This document shows positions 18,688 to 29,537 of a DNA stretch of 64,000 nucleotides, one piece after another. Origin of the DNA: Thalassospira sp. (GTDB lineage: Bacteria > Pseudomonadota > Alphaproteobacteria > Rhodospirillales > Thalassospiraceae); NCBI RefSeq assembly GCF_002709775.1, contig NZ_PAQR01000016.1:44170-108169 (forward strand), in the 5' to 3' direction. A program made the translations under genes and the position numbers. The notes under the pieces were generated by a model. That model had not been told where the DNA came from, ran no database searches, and saw only the letters and a list, made by a program, of their open reading frames with translations. Within the stretch, counting starts at the first letter, position 1. Each line of letters begins with the position of its first letter.

Positions 18688-19320
18688 TCAGCTACACGTC
18701 ATAACCCAAATATCAGCAATCCCGGTGCCGTGAATAACGGTTTGCGCGTTGGGCAGGTCGTTGCTGGTGGCTTTGTGGGTGGCGGGGGCGTCGTCAAAGC
18801 CATGGCCGCGCCACCGTTCGATCAGGCGTTGGCGAAGGATTTCTTCCGGGACTTCGAGATAGATCGACAGATCAAAAAGGTCGTGAAGCTGCGTCCACGG
18901 GGCTTGATCCAGTAGCAGGTAATTGCCTTCGACCAGAATGATCTTGTGGCGCGGAGTGATGGCGCGCGCCGAGCCGCGTGAGATTTCGAGGCTGCGGTCA
19001 AAAAGCGGGACATAGACGTCTTCGTTTTGTGTGTCACGAAGTGCTGTTAGCGTGCGTTTCAATCCACCGATATCAAATGTTTCCGGTGCGCCCTTGCGGG
19101 CCAGAAGCCCGCGGTCTTCAAGAATGCTGTTATCAAAGTGAAAACCGTCCATCGGCACCACAGCAGCCCCGGCTTTATCACCCCCCAGATGGTGATAAAG
19201 CCGGTCGGACAAAGCGGATTTGCCCGAGGCTGGTGCGCCGACGATAGCAACGAGGATGCGGCCGCCGTCGGCGTTTCTGGCGCGAATGGCTTCTGCCAGA
19301 TGGTCAAGATCAGGTGTCAT
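18688..19320 (-). CDS. frcK: Nucleoside/uridine-kinase-like P-loop kinase (FrcK-like)
   Basis: ILVAIVGAPASGKSALSDRL, VPMDGFHFDN, LVEGNYLLLD; downstream of frcBCA-like genes. Confidence 0.8.
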   Translation of the reverse strand: MTPDLDHLAEAIRARNADGGRILVAIVGAPASGKSALSDRLYHHLGGDKAGAAVVPMDGFHFDNSILEDRGLLARKGAPETFDIGGLKRTLTALRDTQNEDVYVPLFDRSLEISRGSARAITPRHKIILVEGNYLLLDQAPWTQLHDLFDLSIYLEVPEEILRQRLIERWRGHGFDDAPATHKATSNDLPNAQTVIHGTGIADIWVMTCS

Positions 19321-19362
19321 GAAGCTGTGGTTCTCATATCCGGGACACGTCGTGTTGAGGGA

Positions 19363-20148
19363 TCAGGCCGCACTTTCTGCTGGCGGTTCCTTTGCGCCCG
19401 TCATAAAGGCAACCGCATCGGACATGCTATAATCATCGGGCTTGATCGTGCAAAGACGTTTGCCCAGACGATGAACGTGAATGCGGTCCGCCACCTCGAA
19501 CACATGCGGCATATTGTGCGAGATCAGCACAATCGGCATGCCGCGCGCCTTCACATCGGCAATCAGGTCCAAAACCCGTCGGCTTTCCTTGACCCCAAGG
19601 GCCGCTGTCGGCTCATCCATGATCACCACACGTGATCCGAATGCCGCCGCACGGGCAACTGCCACGCCTTGGCGCTGGCCGCCCGAAAGGGTTTCAACCG
19701 CCTGATTGATGTTCTGAATGGTCATCAGGCCAAGCTCGTTAAGCTTTTCACGCGCCAGTCGCTGCATTTCCTTATGATCAAGTGCGCCGAAATACTTGCC
19801 CATAAAGCCCTTCTTGCGAAGCTCGCGGCCCATGAACATGTTATCCGCAATCGAAAGGGCCGGTGAAAGGGCAAGGTTCTGATAAACCGTTTCAATCCCG
19901 GCTTCGCGCGCATGCATCGGGGAGGTGAAATGGATCGGCTTGCCATCAAGTTCGATGCTGCCTTCATCAATCGTGACAGCCCCCGAAAGCGCCTTGATCA
20001 GCGATGATTTCCCCGCGCCGTTATCGCCGATCACGGCAAGAACCTCACCGGGATAAAGATCGAAATCGGCGTAATTGAGCGCAGTAACACGGCCATAGCG
20101 TTTGACGATGCCGCGTGCCTTAAGAACAGGTTTGATTTCGTTGCTCAT
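19363..20148 (-). CDS. frcA: Fructose-type sugar ABC transporter ATP-binding protein
   Basis: GDNGAGKSSLIKALSGA, LSGGQRQGVAVARAAAFGSRVVIMDEPTAALGV; start MSNEIK. Confidence 0.88.
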   Translation of the reverse strand: MSNEIKPVLKARGIVKRYGRVTALNYADFDLYPGEVLAVIGDNGAGKSSLIKALSGAVTIDEGSIELDGKPIHFTSPMHAREAGIETVYQNLALSPALSIADNMFMGRELRKKGFMGKYFGALDHKEMQRLAREKLNELGLMTIQNINQAVETLSGGQRQGVAVARAAAFGSRVVIMDEPTAALGVKESRRVLDLIADVKARGMPIVLISHNMPHVFEVADRIHVHRLGKRLCTIKPDDYSMSDAVAFMTGAKEPPAESAA

Positions 20149-21227
20149 GACGACACCTTTCTGATCCACTGGTCAATGGCGACGGCGATAATGGTCAGCC
20201 AGCCAATCGCAAAGACCTGCCAAAGAACATCCACACCCGCCAGACGAAGACCGGAATTAAACACGCCAACAATCAGCGCCCCGATCAACGGGCCAATGAT
20301 CGATCCGCGCCCGCCAAACAACGAGATGCCCCCGATGACAACCGCAGTAATCGATTGCAGGTTGGCTTCCTGAAAACTTTGCGGCGACACAGAACCCACA
20401 CGCCCGATCGAGGCCCATGCGCCAATCGCGCACACAAGACCCGCAAGGCCATAAACCATGATGAGCGTACGGTTGGTGCGAATGCCCGAAAGCTCGGCAG
20501 CTTCCTTGTCATCGCCAATGGCATAAACATGCCGCCCCCAACTGGTGTGATTGAGGATGTACCAAAGCACGCCAAAGATCAGCAGCATCAGGATCGACCC
20601 ATACGTGATCCTGGCCCCGCCAAGCGCGATGCTTTCACCAAAGAATTTCAAAAGCGGTGCGACTTCATCCAACGTCTGGCTTCGGATCGATTGCGCCCCT
20701 GAAAGCCAAAGGTTGAGTGCAAAGAAGATGTTCCAGGTGCCCAATGTCACGATAAAGGGCGGCAGTTTGATCCGGGTGACCAGAAAACCGTTCAGCGCCC
20801 CGGCACAGATCCCGCCGATAAACCCGACAAAGATGGCAATCGGGGCGGGGATGCCGATGGTCACGGCAAGCTGCCCCATAATGACCGACATCAGAACCAT
20901 GATCGCCCCGACCGAAAGATCAATGCCGGCCGTCAGGATCACAAGGCTTTGGGCGGCGGCCAGAATGCCGATGATCGACACCTGCTGCATGATCAGCGAC
21001 AGATTAAAGGGTGAAAAGAATTTGCTGCCGGCGACAAAGCCGAAAATGATGATGGAAAATATCAGAACAATCACCGGCACCATGGTCGGGTTGCCATGCA
21101 GGAAGTGCTGTACACTGTCAAACAGACTGCGGTGTTTATGTTCGAATTGCGCGACGCTGCTGTCGCTGGACTCAAGCGCGTGCTCAAAATCCTGTTTCTG
21201 GCGCGACGATTTGGGTGTCTCGCTCAT
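20145..21227 (-). CDS. frcC: Fructose-type sugar ABC transporter permease
   Basis: RbsC-like permease: ILTAGIDLSVGAIMVLMSV, GGISLFGGRGSIIGPLIGALIVGVFNSGLRL; overlaps frcA by 4 bp. Confidence 0.88.
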   Translation of the reverse strand: MSETPKSSRQKQDFEHALESSDSSVAQFEHKHRSLFDSVQHFLHGNPTMVPVIVLIFSIIIFGFVAGSKFFSPFNLSLIMQQVSIIGILAAAQSLVILTAGIDLSVGAIMVLMSVIMGQLAVTIGIPAPIAIFVGFIGGICAGALNGFLVTRIKLPPFIVTLGTWNIFFALNLWLSGAQSIRSQTLDEVAPLLKFFGESIALGGARITYGSILMLLIFGVLWYILNHTSWGRHVYAIGDDKEAAELSGIRTNRTLIMVYGLAGLVCAIGAWASIGRVGSVSPQSFQEANLQSITAVVIGGISLFGGRGSIIGPLIGALIVGVFNSGLRLAGVDVLWQVFAIGWLTIIAVAIDQWIRKVSS

Positions 21228-21349
21228 CGTTTCCTCCGGACCTGGTTGCAAACAGGATCAGTTTGTTGATCCCTATGCCGACACCCGTCCGGCTCTGATG
21301 GCCGGTTGGTTCGCGCGGGCGTTATACCAAGTGTAAAGCAAAGTGGGAC

Positions 21350-21379
21350 AAGGAGGGCAGGGGTAAAGCTGCCCTCCTT
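21350..21379 (-). promoter_or_regulatory. Intercistronic stem-loop between frcB and frcC
   Basis: AAGGAGGGCAG-gggtaaag-CTGCCCTCCTT, perfect 11-bp stem. Confidence 0.75.
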
Positions 21380-21405
21380 CGAAGCAGGTCGGGATTAGCC
21401 GGGTT

Positions 21406-22434
21406 TTAGCCCCAGCAACGATCCATGCCCTCGGCAACATCGATTGACGGCACACCGTCAACCGGCTGATCGGTCACAAGGTTCACACCCGTGTTATAGA
21501 AGTTAAGGCCCTGGCTGTTCTGCGGCTTTTCACCGCTATCAGCCCACGCCTTGATCGCTTCAATGCCCTTGGATGCCATCAGCAACGGATATTGCTGCGA
21601 GGTCGCACCAATCACGCCGTCCTTTACGTTGGCAACACCCGGGCAACCACCATCCACAGACACGATCAGAACGCCTTCTTCCATGCCAAAGGATTTCAAT
21701 GCTTCATAGGCACCGGCCGCTGCCGGTTCGTTGATGGTGTAAACCACATTGATGCCGGAATCGCGCTGCATCAGGTTTTCCATCGCGGTACGGCCGCCTT
21801 CTTCGTTGCCGCTCGTCACGTCATGGCCAACGATCCGGTCGTCATCCTCGTCCCCAATCTTGTTGGGGTCCTTGATGTCGATGCCAAATCCTTTCATGAA
21901 GCCCTGATCGCGCAGAACGTCGACCGACGGTGCACTCGGTGCAAGGTCAAGCAGGGCGATTTTGGCATTGGCGGCATCGGCACCAAGCTTGGCCGCTGCC
22001 CACTGACCAATCAGCTCACCAGCCTTGAAGTTATCGGTGGCAAAGGTCGCATCGGCCGCATCAATCGGCTCAAGCGGGGTGTCCAGCGCAATAACGAGCA
22101 AGCCGGCATCACGCGCCTTTTTGACAACCGGGACAATCGCCTTGGTGTCCGATGCGGTCAGAAGGATGCCCTTGGCACCCGATGCAATGCACGATTCGAT
22201 GGCCTGGACCTGTGTTTCATGGTCGCCATCAATCTTGCCGGCATAGGTCGAAAGATCGATGCCAAGTTCATCGGCCTTGGCAGATGCCCCTTCCTTCATT
22301 TTCACGAAGAACGGGTTGATGTCGGTTTTGGTGATCAGGCAGGCGCCGATTTCATCGGCCTTGGCGGTATTCGGGGCCGCAGAGATACCCAGTGCAAGCG
22401 CACCAAGGGCTGCGCCAAGAAGTGCTTTCTTCAT
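21406..22434 (-). CDS. frcB: Fructose-type sugar ABC transporter substrate-binding protein
   Basis: Signal peptide [28 protein letters not shown]; Peripla_BP_4-like. Confidence 0.9.
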   Translation of the reverse strand: MKKALLGAALGALALGISAAPNTAKADEIGACLITKTDINPFFVKMKEGASAKADELGIDLSTYAGKIDGDHETQVQAIESCIASGAKGILLTASDTKAIVPVVKKARDAGLLVIALDTPLEPIDAADATFATDNFKAGELIGQWAAAKLGADAANAKIALLDLAPSAPSVDVLRDQGFMKGFGIDIKDPNKIGDEDDDRIVGHDVTSGNEEGGRTAMENLMQRDSGINVVYTINEPAAAGAYEALKSFGMEEGVLIVSVDGGCPGVANVKDGVIGATSQQYPLLMASKGIEAIKAWADSGEKPQNSQGLNFYNTGVNLVTDQPVDGVPSIDVAEGMDRCWG

Positions 22435-22574
22435 TTGTTTCCTCCCAGGATTGAACCTGAATATGTGGCCATTTGGGCCTGATTTGGTTGTTTTCCAACA
22501 GGTCGTGACGCACTTTTGGTGACGGGTCTTCAACCTGTATGGCGCATACGACACACCAAATAGGCGAAGCTGTC

Positions 22575-22603
22575 AATTAATAAATCCGATTGATTTATTA
22601 ATT
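22575..22603. promoter_or_regulatory. Candidate ROK-regulator operator
   Basis: Perfect 12-bp inverted repeat AATTAATAAATC-CGATT-GATTTATTAATT between divergent frcB and ROK gene. Confidence 0.7.
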
Positions 22604-22659
22604 ATTCCTGTCACTCTGATCGGTAATCAGGCTATCTAAAGCCTGAGTGGGAGGACCAA

Positions 22660-23907
22660 ATGTCAGACAGCATATCTGCGTATCCGGATGATACCGGGGC
22701 GGATGATCGCACAACGCGTCCGCTGCATCCGGGCGGCGGTGCCAATCAGTTGCGTGTGCGCGCCTATAATGAACGGCTCGTGCTGTCGCTGGTCCGTCGC
22801 AATGCCGGTCTGTCAAAGGCCGATATCGCAAGGCTTTCGGGCCTGTCTGCCCAAACCGTTTCTGTCATCATGCGCGCCCTTGAAAAGGACGGCCTTTTGA
22901 TGCGCGGCACACCTGTGCGCGGCAAGGTCGGCAAACCCAAGGTCCCGATGGCACTTAATCCCGACGGGGTTTATTCCTTTGGGCTTAAAATCGGCCGGCG
23001 CAGTGCCGAATTGATCCTTTTGGATTTTGTCGGCTCTGTGCGCGCGACCAAACGCGAAGCCTATAAATACCCCACACCCGATGGCATCCGCCGTTTCGTC
23101 CGGGAATCGGTCGAAGATATCCTGACCGGACTTACCCGCAATCAGATTGATCGCATTGCCGGTATCGGTATTGCCGCCCCGTTTGAACTTTGGAACTGGG
23201 TCGATGAAGTCGGCGCACCGGTCGAAGACATGAATGCCTGGCGCGAGGTCGATCTGGTCGACACCATTGGCGCCATCGTGCCCTTCCCGGTCTTTCAGCA
23301 AAACGACGCCACGGCGGCCTGCGGGGCGGAACTGGTCTTTGGCCTTGGCCCGAACTATTCCGACTTCGCCTATTTCTTTATCGGGTCGTTTATCGGCGGT
23401 GGTGTGGTGCTTAATCAGGCGCTTTATGCCGGGCGGACGGGCAATGCCGGTGCCTTCGGCTCCATGCCGGTCTCATCGCGCAGCGGCCATCCCAGTCAGC
23501 TGATTGATCAGGCATCGATCTTCGTGCTCGAAGAAATGCTCACCCGCGAGGGACGCGATCCCGCCATGCTCTGGCGTGATCCGGATTATTGGCATGGTTT
23601 GGGCGAAACACTTGATATCTGGATTGCCCATACCGCACGCAGTCTGGCAATTGCCATCACCTCGGTCTGTTCGGTGATTGATTTCGAAGCGGTGATTGTC
23701 GATGGCGGCTTCCCGGCCGATGTTTGTGACCGGGTGGTTGCCGCCACACGTGCCGCGATTTCCGAGCTCGACCTGCAGGGGATCGAACGTCCCCGCATCG
23801 AACAGGGGCGTGTGGGCAGCGCCGCCCGCGCTATCGGGGCGGCAAGCCTGCCACTGTTCTCGCGTTATCTTCTCGATCAGAATGTTCTGTTCAAACAGAT
23901 GGCCTGA
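22660..23907 (+). CDS. ROK-family transcriptional regulator
   Basis: N-terminal HTH (NAGLSKADIARLSGLSAQTVSVIMRALEKDGLL) plus ROK domain; divergent from frcB. Confidence 0.9.
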   Translation: MSDSISAYPDDTGADDRTTRPLHPGGGANQLRVRAYNERLVLSLVRRNAGLSKADIARLSGLSAQTVSVIMRALEKDGLLMRGTPVRGKVGKPKVPMALNPDGVYSFGLKIGRRSAELILLDFVGSVRATKREAYKYPTPDGIRRFVRESVEDILTGLTRNQIDRIAGIGIAAPFELWNWVDEVGAPVEDMNAWREVDLVDTIGAIVPFPVFQQNDATAACGAELVFGLGPNYSDFAYFFIGSFIGGGVVLNQALYAGRTGNAGAFGSMPVSSRSGHPSQLIDQASIFVLEEMLTREGRDPAMLWRDPDYWHGLGETLDIWIAHTARSLAIAITSVCSVIDFEAVIVDGGFPADVCDRVVAATRAAISELDLQGIERPRIEQGRVGSAARAIGAASLPLFSRYLLDQNVLFKQMA

Positions 23908-23919
23908 TCCAGCATCAGC

Positions 23920-24690
23920 TTAGAAATTGTCTTTGCGTTTGCGGATCTCGGTAAAGATTGCAACCGGGCTTTCACCGCTCATGCCAAGCGCCTTGGCAAC
24001 CGATGGCTCATCAGCGCGCAGAAACGGGTTGGTGGCAAGCTCGACATCCAGACGCGATGGAATGGTCGGCAGGTTGCGGGCCCGAAGTCCGTCAATATCC
24101 TGACAGCGTGCCGTCAGGATCGTATTGTTCGGTTCAATCGTTTTGGCAAAGCGGGCATTGGACTGGGTATATTCATGGCCGCAATAAACCTGCGTGCTGC
24201 CCGGCAGGTTGCGGAACTTCTGCAAGGACTGCCACATCTGTTCCGGCGTGCCTTCAAACAACCGTCCGCAACCCAGCGCAAACAGGCTATCACCCGAAAA
24301 CAGCGCGGTGATAGCCGGGAAATAAAACGCGATATGGCCCGTGGTGTGGCCCGGAACATCAAACACCCGACCTTCCAGATCACCAATCAGAACCTGATCC
24401 CCCTCCGCACAGGTTTCATCCATGTTGGGAATGCGTGCGCTTTCGGCCACTGGCCCCAGCAATTTGGCACCGTATTTTTCCATCAGCTCGGCATTGCCAC
24501 CGATATGGTCGTGGTGGTGATGGGTGTTGATCACCAGATCAAGCGTCCAGTCACGCTCTTCAAGGGCGGCAATCACGGGCGCTGCTTCGCCCGGATCAAT
24601 AATGGCGGTGACTTCACTGCGGTGGCAGCGCACGAGATAGGTGTAATTGTCTGAAAGACAGGGAATGACGATCACTTCACCGGCGGCCAT
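23920..24690 (-). CDS. gloB: Hydroxyacylglutathione hydrolase (glyoxalase II)
   Basis: NTHHHHDHIGGN metallo-beta-lactamase motif, VPGHTTGHIAFYF, CGHEYTQSNARFA. Confidence 0.94.
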   Translation of the reverse strand: MAAGEVIVIPCLSDNYTYLVRCHRSEVTAIIDPGEAAPVIAALEERDWTLDLVINTHHHHDHIGGNAELMEKYGAKLLGPVAESARIPNMDETCAEGDQVLIGDLEGRVFDVPGHTTGHIAFYFPAITALFSGDSLFALGCGRLFEGTPEQMWQSLQKFRNLPGSTQVYCGHEYTQSNARFAKTIEPNNTILTARCQDIDGLRARNLPTIPSRLDVELATNPFLRADEPSVAKALGMSGESPVAIFTEIRKRKDNF

Positions 24691-24824
24691 AACGTACCTC
24701 TGAACCTGAATTAGCTTTGGTCCAAGACTAGCAGCATCTTCTGTCTTGAAACAATCACGCAAAACCGAACGGCATGGATTGCAAAAATATTCCCGTGCCG
24801 GTTCGGGGGTGATAGGCTGATGGC

Positions 24825-25661
24825 ATGCGTCAGGATGTCGTTGATCTTCACCGTTTTTATGCCAGCAGCATCGGGCAGGCCGCCCGTCGTCTGATTCGCA
24901 GGCGTCTGCGCGTCATGTGGTCGGATGTCCGGGGCATGCGCGTGCTGGGCTTTGGCTATGCCACGCCGTACTTGCGCCCGTTTATTGGCGAGGCAGAGCG
25001 TGTCATGGCCTTCATGCCCGCACGTCAGGGCTGCGTGCATTGGCCAGCCGACGAACAGAACCGCGTGGCATTGACCGAAGAAACCATGTTGCCGCTGCCC
25101 GATAGTTCGGTGGACCGCATTCTTCTGGTGCATCTGGTCGAACATTCCGATTCCATGCGTCGTCTGATGCGTGAATGCTGGCGGGTGCTGACCCCCAATG
25201 GCCGGATTGTGGTGGTGACGCCAAACCGAAGCTCGCTCTGGTCCTGGTCGGAAAAGACGCCGTTTGGCTATGGCCATCCCTATAGCGTTTCGCAGCTTCA
25301 GAACCTGATGCGCGAAAACATGTTCCTGCCGGTCCAGCACAGTCGGGCACTGTTCCTGCCGCCAACCAACATGCGGCTTTTGCTGCGCTGGTCGCAGATG
25401 TTTGAAAATATCGGCTCGCGCCTGTTCAAGGCCTTTGCCGGCGTTTCCATCGTCGAGGCCGGCAAACAGCTTTATGCCAGCTCAGGCACGCCACAACGCA
25501 AACGCCGTCTGGTGCATATCCCGGTGACCGTGCCGCCGCTCCGTCCAGCCGATGGCAATCAGCAGCATTGCACCTGCCACAAGGAACCAAAATCCGGTGC
25601 CGGGCAGGGGGCAAAGTCCGGTACTTCCTCTGCTGCCAAAACGTCAACGTGTTCCGACTGA
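24825..25661 (+). CDS. Class I SAM-dependent methyltransferase
   Basis: RVLGFGYATPYLRPF, LVHLVEHSDSMRRLMRECWRVLTPNGRIVVVTPNRSSLW (Methyltransf_11-like). Confidence 0.82.
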   Translation: MRQDVVDLHRFYASSIGQAARRLIRRRLRVMWSDVRGMRVLGFGYATPYLRPFIGEAERVMAFMPARQGCVHWPADEQNRVALTEETMLPLPDSSVDRILLVHLVEHSDSMRRLMRECWRVLTPNGRIVVVTPNRSSLWSWSEKTPFGYGHPYSVSQLQNLMRENMFLPVQHSRALFLPPTNMRLLLRWSQMFENIGSRLFKAFAGVSIVEAGKQLYASSGTPQRKRRLVHIPVTVPPLRPADGNQQHCTCHKEPKSGAGQGAKSGTSSAAKTSTCSD

Positions 25662-25683
25662 TTAGAAAACAACTGTTACGCCA

Positions 25684-25948
25684 GAGTCTGTTCTGTTTAG
25701 CTTGAACCGCTTTTGCCGAGGACATTCCTCTGCTCGGCAAGGAAAGGATCGCAGAGCGTAGCGGCGCTACGGACGAGATCCTTGACGCTGCAGAGCTGAG
25801 GAATAGCCCGGCCCGCAGGGTTCTGTTTGGCGAGGTTTCGCTTCGTTACACCGCTTGAACGATGCACCACATCGTCCTGCGCGCTGTGCCTAGCCAAACG
25901 GCACGCCAAACACGAACAAAAGCGATGCAAGCTAAACAGAACAGACTC
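25684..25948. mobile_element. Putative MITE-like element with 32-nt terminal inverted repeats
   Basis: Left GAGTCTGTTCTGTTTAGCTTGaaCCGCTTTTG (25684-25715); reverse complement of right end (25917-25948) GAGTCTGTTCTGTTTAGCTTGcaTCGCTTTTG; 30/32 identical; no transposase-like ORF. Confidence 0.65.
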
Positions 25949-25992
25949 CGGACAATTGACAGCCATGTTGGGGTTGTCGGAATAATATAGGC

Positions 25993-26829
25993 ATGAATTT
26001 CAAAACCGTTTTGCGAAACACAGTCAGATTGACCGGAAGCGCGCTGTTTGGCTGCGTTCTCGCCGTGCCGCATGTGACGTCTGCGCAAACGGTTCAAAGC
26101 AACATACCGATCACCGTTACGCTCTATGCCGAAGACGGCAACATCCCCTATGCCTTCCTGGATGGGGTGGAGCCGCAAGGCATCTATGTACGTATCCTGA
26201 ACGCCGCTTTTGATCACCTGCCGGGCTATCGTCTGGAAATCGTCAATGTGCCCTTCCGGCGCGGTATGGACTTGCTTAAGGATGGCAAGATCATGGGCTT
26301 CTTCCCGCCCTATGAACGCGCTGATCGTGACTGGATTGAACGTTATTCGATACCCATCCTGCGCGAAACCGTGGTGGCGATCTGCAGCAAGGACTACGCG
26401 CAGCGCAATCTGCTCAACAGCTTCCCGGCCGATTTCAAAGGCGCCCGCTTTGCCAACAATGCCGGCTACCGTCTGGCCGGGCCTGAATTCTTTGATATGG
26501 TCGAGGCTGGTGACATCCTGCTTGAAGAAGCCAACACCACGGCAAGTAACCTGCGTTTCCTGATGGCCGGGCGGGTGGATTGTTATGTCAATGAACGCAT
26601 GGCCATTTTGGCCGGGATGCGTGAGCTGGCGGTCGACAAGGCAACCGCACGTCTGTTTGACGAGGTCGCCGTCATCGGCCACGAGCATGGCTATGTTGCC
26701 TTTGGCCCGGACCGGGATGGCAAGTGGCCCTATCGCGATGCGTTTGCCGATGACCTTGATCAGGTCCTGAGCGAGATGCGCGACAGCGGCGAGATCGACC
26801 AGCTGGTCGTTTCCTACTTCTCATACTAG
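25993..26829 (+). CDS. Periplasmic solute-binding protein family 3 (amino-acid type), stand-alone
   Basis: Signal peptide, ITVTLYAEDGNIPYAFLDGVEPQGIYVRILNAAF; SBP_bac_3 architecture. Confidence 0.8.
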   Translation: MNFKTVLRNTVRLTGSALFGCVLAVPHVTSAQTVQSNIPITVTLYAEDGNIPYAFLDGVEPQGIYVRILNAAFDHLPGYRLEIVNVPFRRGMDLLKDGKIMGFFPPYERADRDWIERYSIPILRETVVAICSKDYAQRNLLNSFPADFKGARFANNAGYRLAGPEFFDMVEAGDILLEEANTTASNLRFLMAGRVDCYVNERMAILAGMRELAVDKATARLFDEVAVIGHEHGYVAFGPDRDGKWPYRDAFADDLDQVLSEMRDSGEIDQLVVSYFSY

Positions 26830-26878
26830 GCCAGCATCGGCATACCCATCAGAACGCGCGCCGTTGGTAAGACGCAAA

Positions 26879-26913
26879 AAAAACAGGCCACCGAAATTCG
26901 GTGGCCTGTTTCA
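26879..26913. terminator. Bidirectional terminator between SBP gene and petC
   Basis: AAAAACAGGCCACCGAA-att-(T)CGGTGGCCTGTTT between convergent genes. Confidence 0.8.
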
Positions 26914-26936
26914 ATATCGGGGCAGATCGAACGGAA

Positions 26937-27722
26937 TTAATGTTCGATGTCGCGCCAGATCTTGCGTTTCACCGCATACATCATCGCAGTCAGAACCAGC
27001 AGGAACAGGATTACTTTCATGCCCAGTGCTTTACGGGCTTCAAGTTCCGGCTGTGCCGTCCAGTTCAGGAACGCGGTGATATCGCGTGCATGCTGTTCCA
27101 GGGTCATCGGGGTGCCGTCCGTGTACTCGACCGCTTCATCATAAAGCGGCGGAGCCATGGAGATCTGATGGCCCGGGAAGTAGTGGTTGTAATACTTGCC
27201 GTCCGCAAGGTCGAAGCCCTCAGGTGCTTCTTCCTCATAGCCGGTCAGCAGGCCGAACACATAGTCCGGGCCACCCACACGTGCCTTGTTCATCAACGAA
27301 AGGTCCGGCGGAATGGCGCCGCCATTCGATGCCGCAGCGGCCTTTTCGTTCGGGAACGGAGACGGGAAGTAATCCGAAGCTACGCCCGGACGGGTGAACA
27401 TGTCACCATCGTCATTCGGACCGTCTTCGATGTCATACTCCGCAGCAATCGCCTTGATCTGGTCTTCGTTGAACCCAATGCCTTCAAGGTTACGGAAGGC
27501 AATGAAGCGCAGGCTGTGACAGCCGGCACAGATGTTCTTGTAGACCTGGAAGCCACGCTGCAGCTGGGCACGGTCATAGGTGCCAAACAGACCCTGCCAG
27601 CTCCAATCCTGTGCCGCAGGTGCCGGCTGATCGCCGCCAGCAGCCTTGGCAACACCACCAGTGAATGCGGTTACCGCGAAGGCGGCAGCAATTGCGGTCA
27701 GTGCGAACTTACGCATTTGCAC
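26937..27722 (-). CDS. petC: Cytochrome c1 of the bc1 complex
   Basis: [15 protein letters not shown] heme-binding motif, C-terminal TM anchor. Confidence 0.95.
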   Translation of the reverse strand: MQMRKFALTAIAAAFAVTAFTGGVAKAAGGDQPAPAAQDWSWQGLFGTYDRAQLQRGFQVYKNICAGCHSLRFIAFRNLEGIGFNEDQIKAIAAEYDIEDGPNDDGDMFTRPGVASDYFPSPFPNEKAAAASNGGAIPPDLSLMNKARVGGPDYVFGLLTGYEEEAPEGFDLADGKYYNHYFPGHQISMAPPLYDEAVEYTDGTPMTLEQHARDITAFLNWTAQPELEARKALGMKVILFLLVLTAMMYAVKRKIWRDIEH

Positions 27723-28977
27723 CCTCCTTCAAAACAGATTCGCTGATGCTTGCAGGAAGCGGTTTGGTTCGTTCAAGTTTTCCAACCAAAGGCATCACCA
27801 CAAGGAAGTGTGCAAAGTAATACAGCGTTGACAGCTGACCCATCACGATGACTTTCAGACCCGGGATACCCAGGAAGTAGTCATCCGGTGCCTTCGCCCC
27901 GCAATAGCCGAGGATGAAGGTGTCGATCACAAACAGCCAGAAGAACCATTTGTAGACCGGACGGAATTTCGAGCTGCGAACCTTCGAGGTGTCAAGCCAC
28001 GGAATAACGAACAGGATCACGATCGAGGCAAACATCGCCAGCACGCCAAGCAGTTTCGCCGGGATGCCAAAGATGGTGAAGTCGATCGACCGCAGGATCG
28101 CATAGAACGGCAGGAAGTACCATTCCGGCACGATGTGCGGCGGCGTGACCAGCGGGTTCGCCGGGATGTAGTTATCCGGGTGACCCAGGAAGTCCGGTGC
28201 AAAGAACACAAACGCCGAGAAGAAGATCAGGAACACGCCCATGCCGTACAGATCCTTGATCGTGTAGTACGGATGGAACGGAATGGCATCAGCCGGGGTC
28301 TTGATCTCAACACCGGTCGGGTTGTTCGAACGTACACTGTGCAGTGCCCAGACATGCAGGACAACAAGGCCCAGAATGACGAACGGCATCAGATAGTGCA
28401 GCGAGAAGAACCGGTTCAGTGTCGGGTTATCAACCGAGAAGCCACCCCACAGCCAGGTCACCAGCGGATCACCGATGATCGGGAAGGCAGAGAACAGGTT
28501 GGTAATAACCGTTGCACCCCAGAAGGACATCTGGCCCCACGGCAGGACATAGCCCATGAACGCGGTTGCCATCATCGCGAGCAGGATCAGGATACCGATC
28601 CACCACAGCATCTCGCGGGGTGCTTTGTATGACCCGTAATACAGGCCACGGAAAATGTGAATGAACACGCAGATGAAGAACATCGATGCGCCGTTCATGT
28701 GGATATAACGGATCAGCCAGCCATAGTTCACATCACGCATGATGCGCTCGACCGACTCAAAGGCCATATCGGTATGCGGGGTATAGTTCATCACCAGGAA
28801 AATACCGGTGAGGATCATCGTCACCAGAACAAAACCGGCCAGGGAACCGAAGTTCCACATATAGGACAGGTTTTTCGGTGTCGGATATTCGTATGCAGAG
28901 TGGTGCAGCATGGAGATGACCGGAAGACGGTCGTCAACCCATTTGACCACTTTGTTGTTCCACTGAGGTGCGCTCAT
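27709..28977 (-). CDS. petB: Cytochrome b of the bc1 complex
   Basis: Multi-[58 protein letters not shown]; overlaps petC start by 14 bp. Confidence 0.97.
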   Translation of the reverse strand: MSAPQWNNKVVKWVDDRLPVISMLHHSAYEYPTPKNLSYMWNFGSLAGFVLVTMILTGIFLVMNYTPHTDMAFESVERIMRDVNYGWLIRYIHMNGASMFFICVFIHIFRGLYYGSYKAPREMLWWIGILILLAMMATAFMGYVLPWGQMSFWGATVITNLFSAFPIIGDPLVTWLWGGFSVDNPTLNRFFSLHYLMPFVILGLVVLHVWALHSVRSNNPTGVEIKTPADAIPFHPYYTIKDLYGMGVFLIFFSAFVFFAPDFLGHPDNYIPANPLVTPPHIVPEWYFLPFYAILRSIDFTIFGIPAKLLGVLAMFASIVILFVIPWLDTSKVRSSKFRPVYKWFFWLFVIDTFILGYCGAKAPDDYFLGIPGLKVIVMGQLSTLYYFAHFLVVMPLVGKLERTKPLPASISESVLKEGANA

Positions 28978-28988
28978 AAACCTGCTCC

Positions 28989-29537
28989 TTACCCGATCCG
29001 GACCGACGTGTCGGTCAGGAATTCGTATTCCGGAACGACAAGGTTCAACGGTGCGGGGCCGCGGCGGATACGGCCCGACGTATCATAGTGCGAGCCATGG
29101 CATGGGCAGTACCAGCCATCATAATCACCACGGGTTTCGCCTGTGGCCGTGCCCATCGGAATGCAACCCAGATGGGTGCAGACGCCGACGACGATCAGCC
29201 ACTCTTTCTTTTCGACGCGTGCATCGTCGCTCTGCGGATCGACGAGTTCATTCAATGCGACCTCGTTGGCCTCATTGATTTCGCGTTCGGTACGATGGCG
29301 GATGAAGACAGGTTTGCCTCGCCACATCACCTTAATTGCCTGGCCAACCGGGATGTTGGCCAAATTTACCTCAACCGAGGCAAGTGCGAGAACGTCCTTG
29401 GACGGGTTCATGCTGTCCACGAACGGCAACAACGCACACCCGACGCCAACGGCGCCGACTGCTGTGGTCGCCAAGGTCAGGAAATCCCTGCGGTTCTCGT
29501 CCGGCTGCTCACCGGATGAATGCACCGTTTGCGACAT
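28989..29537 (-). CDS. petA: Ubiquinol-cytochrome c reductase iron-sulfur (Rieske) subunit
   Basis: CTHLGCIP...[23 protein letters not shown] Rieske motifs. Confidence 0.97.
   Translation of the reverse strand: MSQTVHSSGEQPDENRRDFLTLATTAVGAVGVGCALLPFVDSMNPSKDVLALASVEVNLANIPVGQAIKVMWRGKPVFIRHRTEREINEANEVALNELVDPQSDDARVEKKEWLIVVGVCTHLGCIPMGTATGETRGDYDGWYCPCHGSHYDTSGRIRRGPAPLNLVVPEYEFLTDTSVRIG

Noticed and set aside
25697-25966. 89-aa minus-strand ORF inside the TIR element (MAVNCPESVLFSLHRFCSCL...)
   Set aside because: Considered as a transposase remnant, but it includes the terminal repeats, has no DDE or HTH motif I can see, and is likely fortuitous.
25846-26688. 280-aa minus-strand ORF spanning the TIR element and the SBP gene
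   Set aside because: Mostly antisense to the well-supported SBP gene; not credible as coding.
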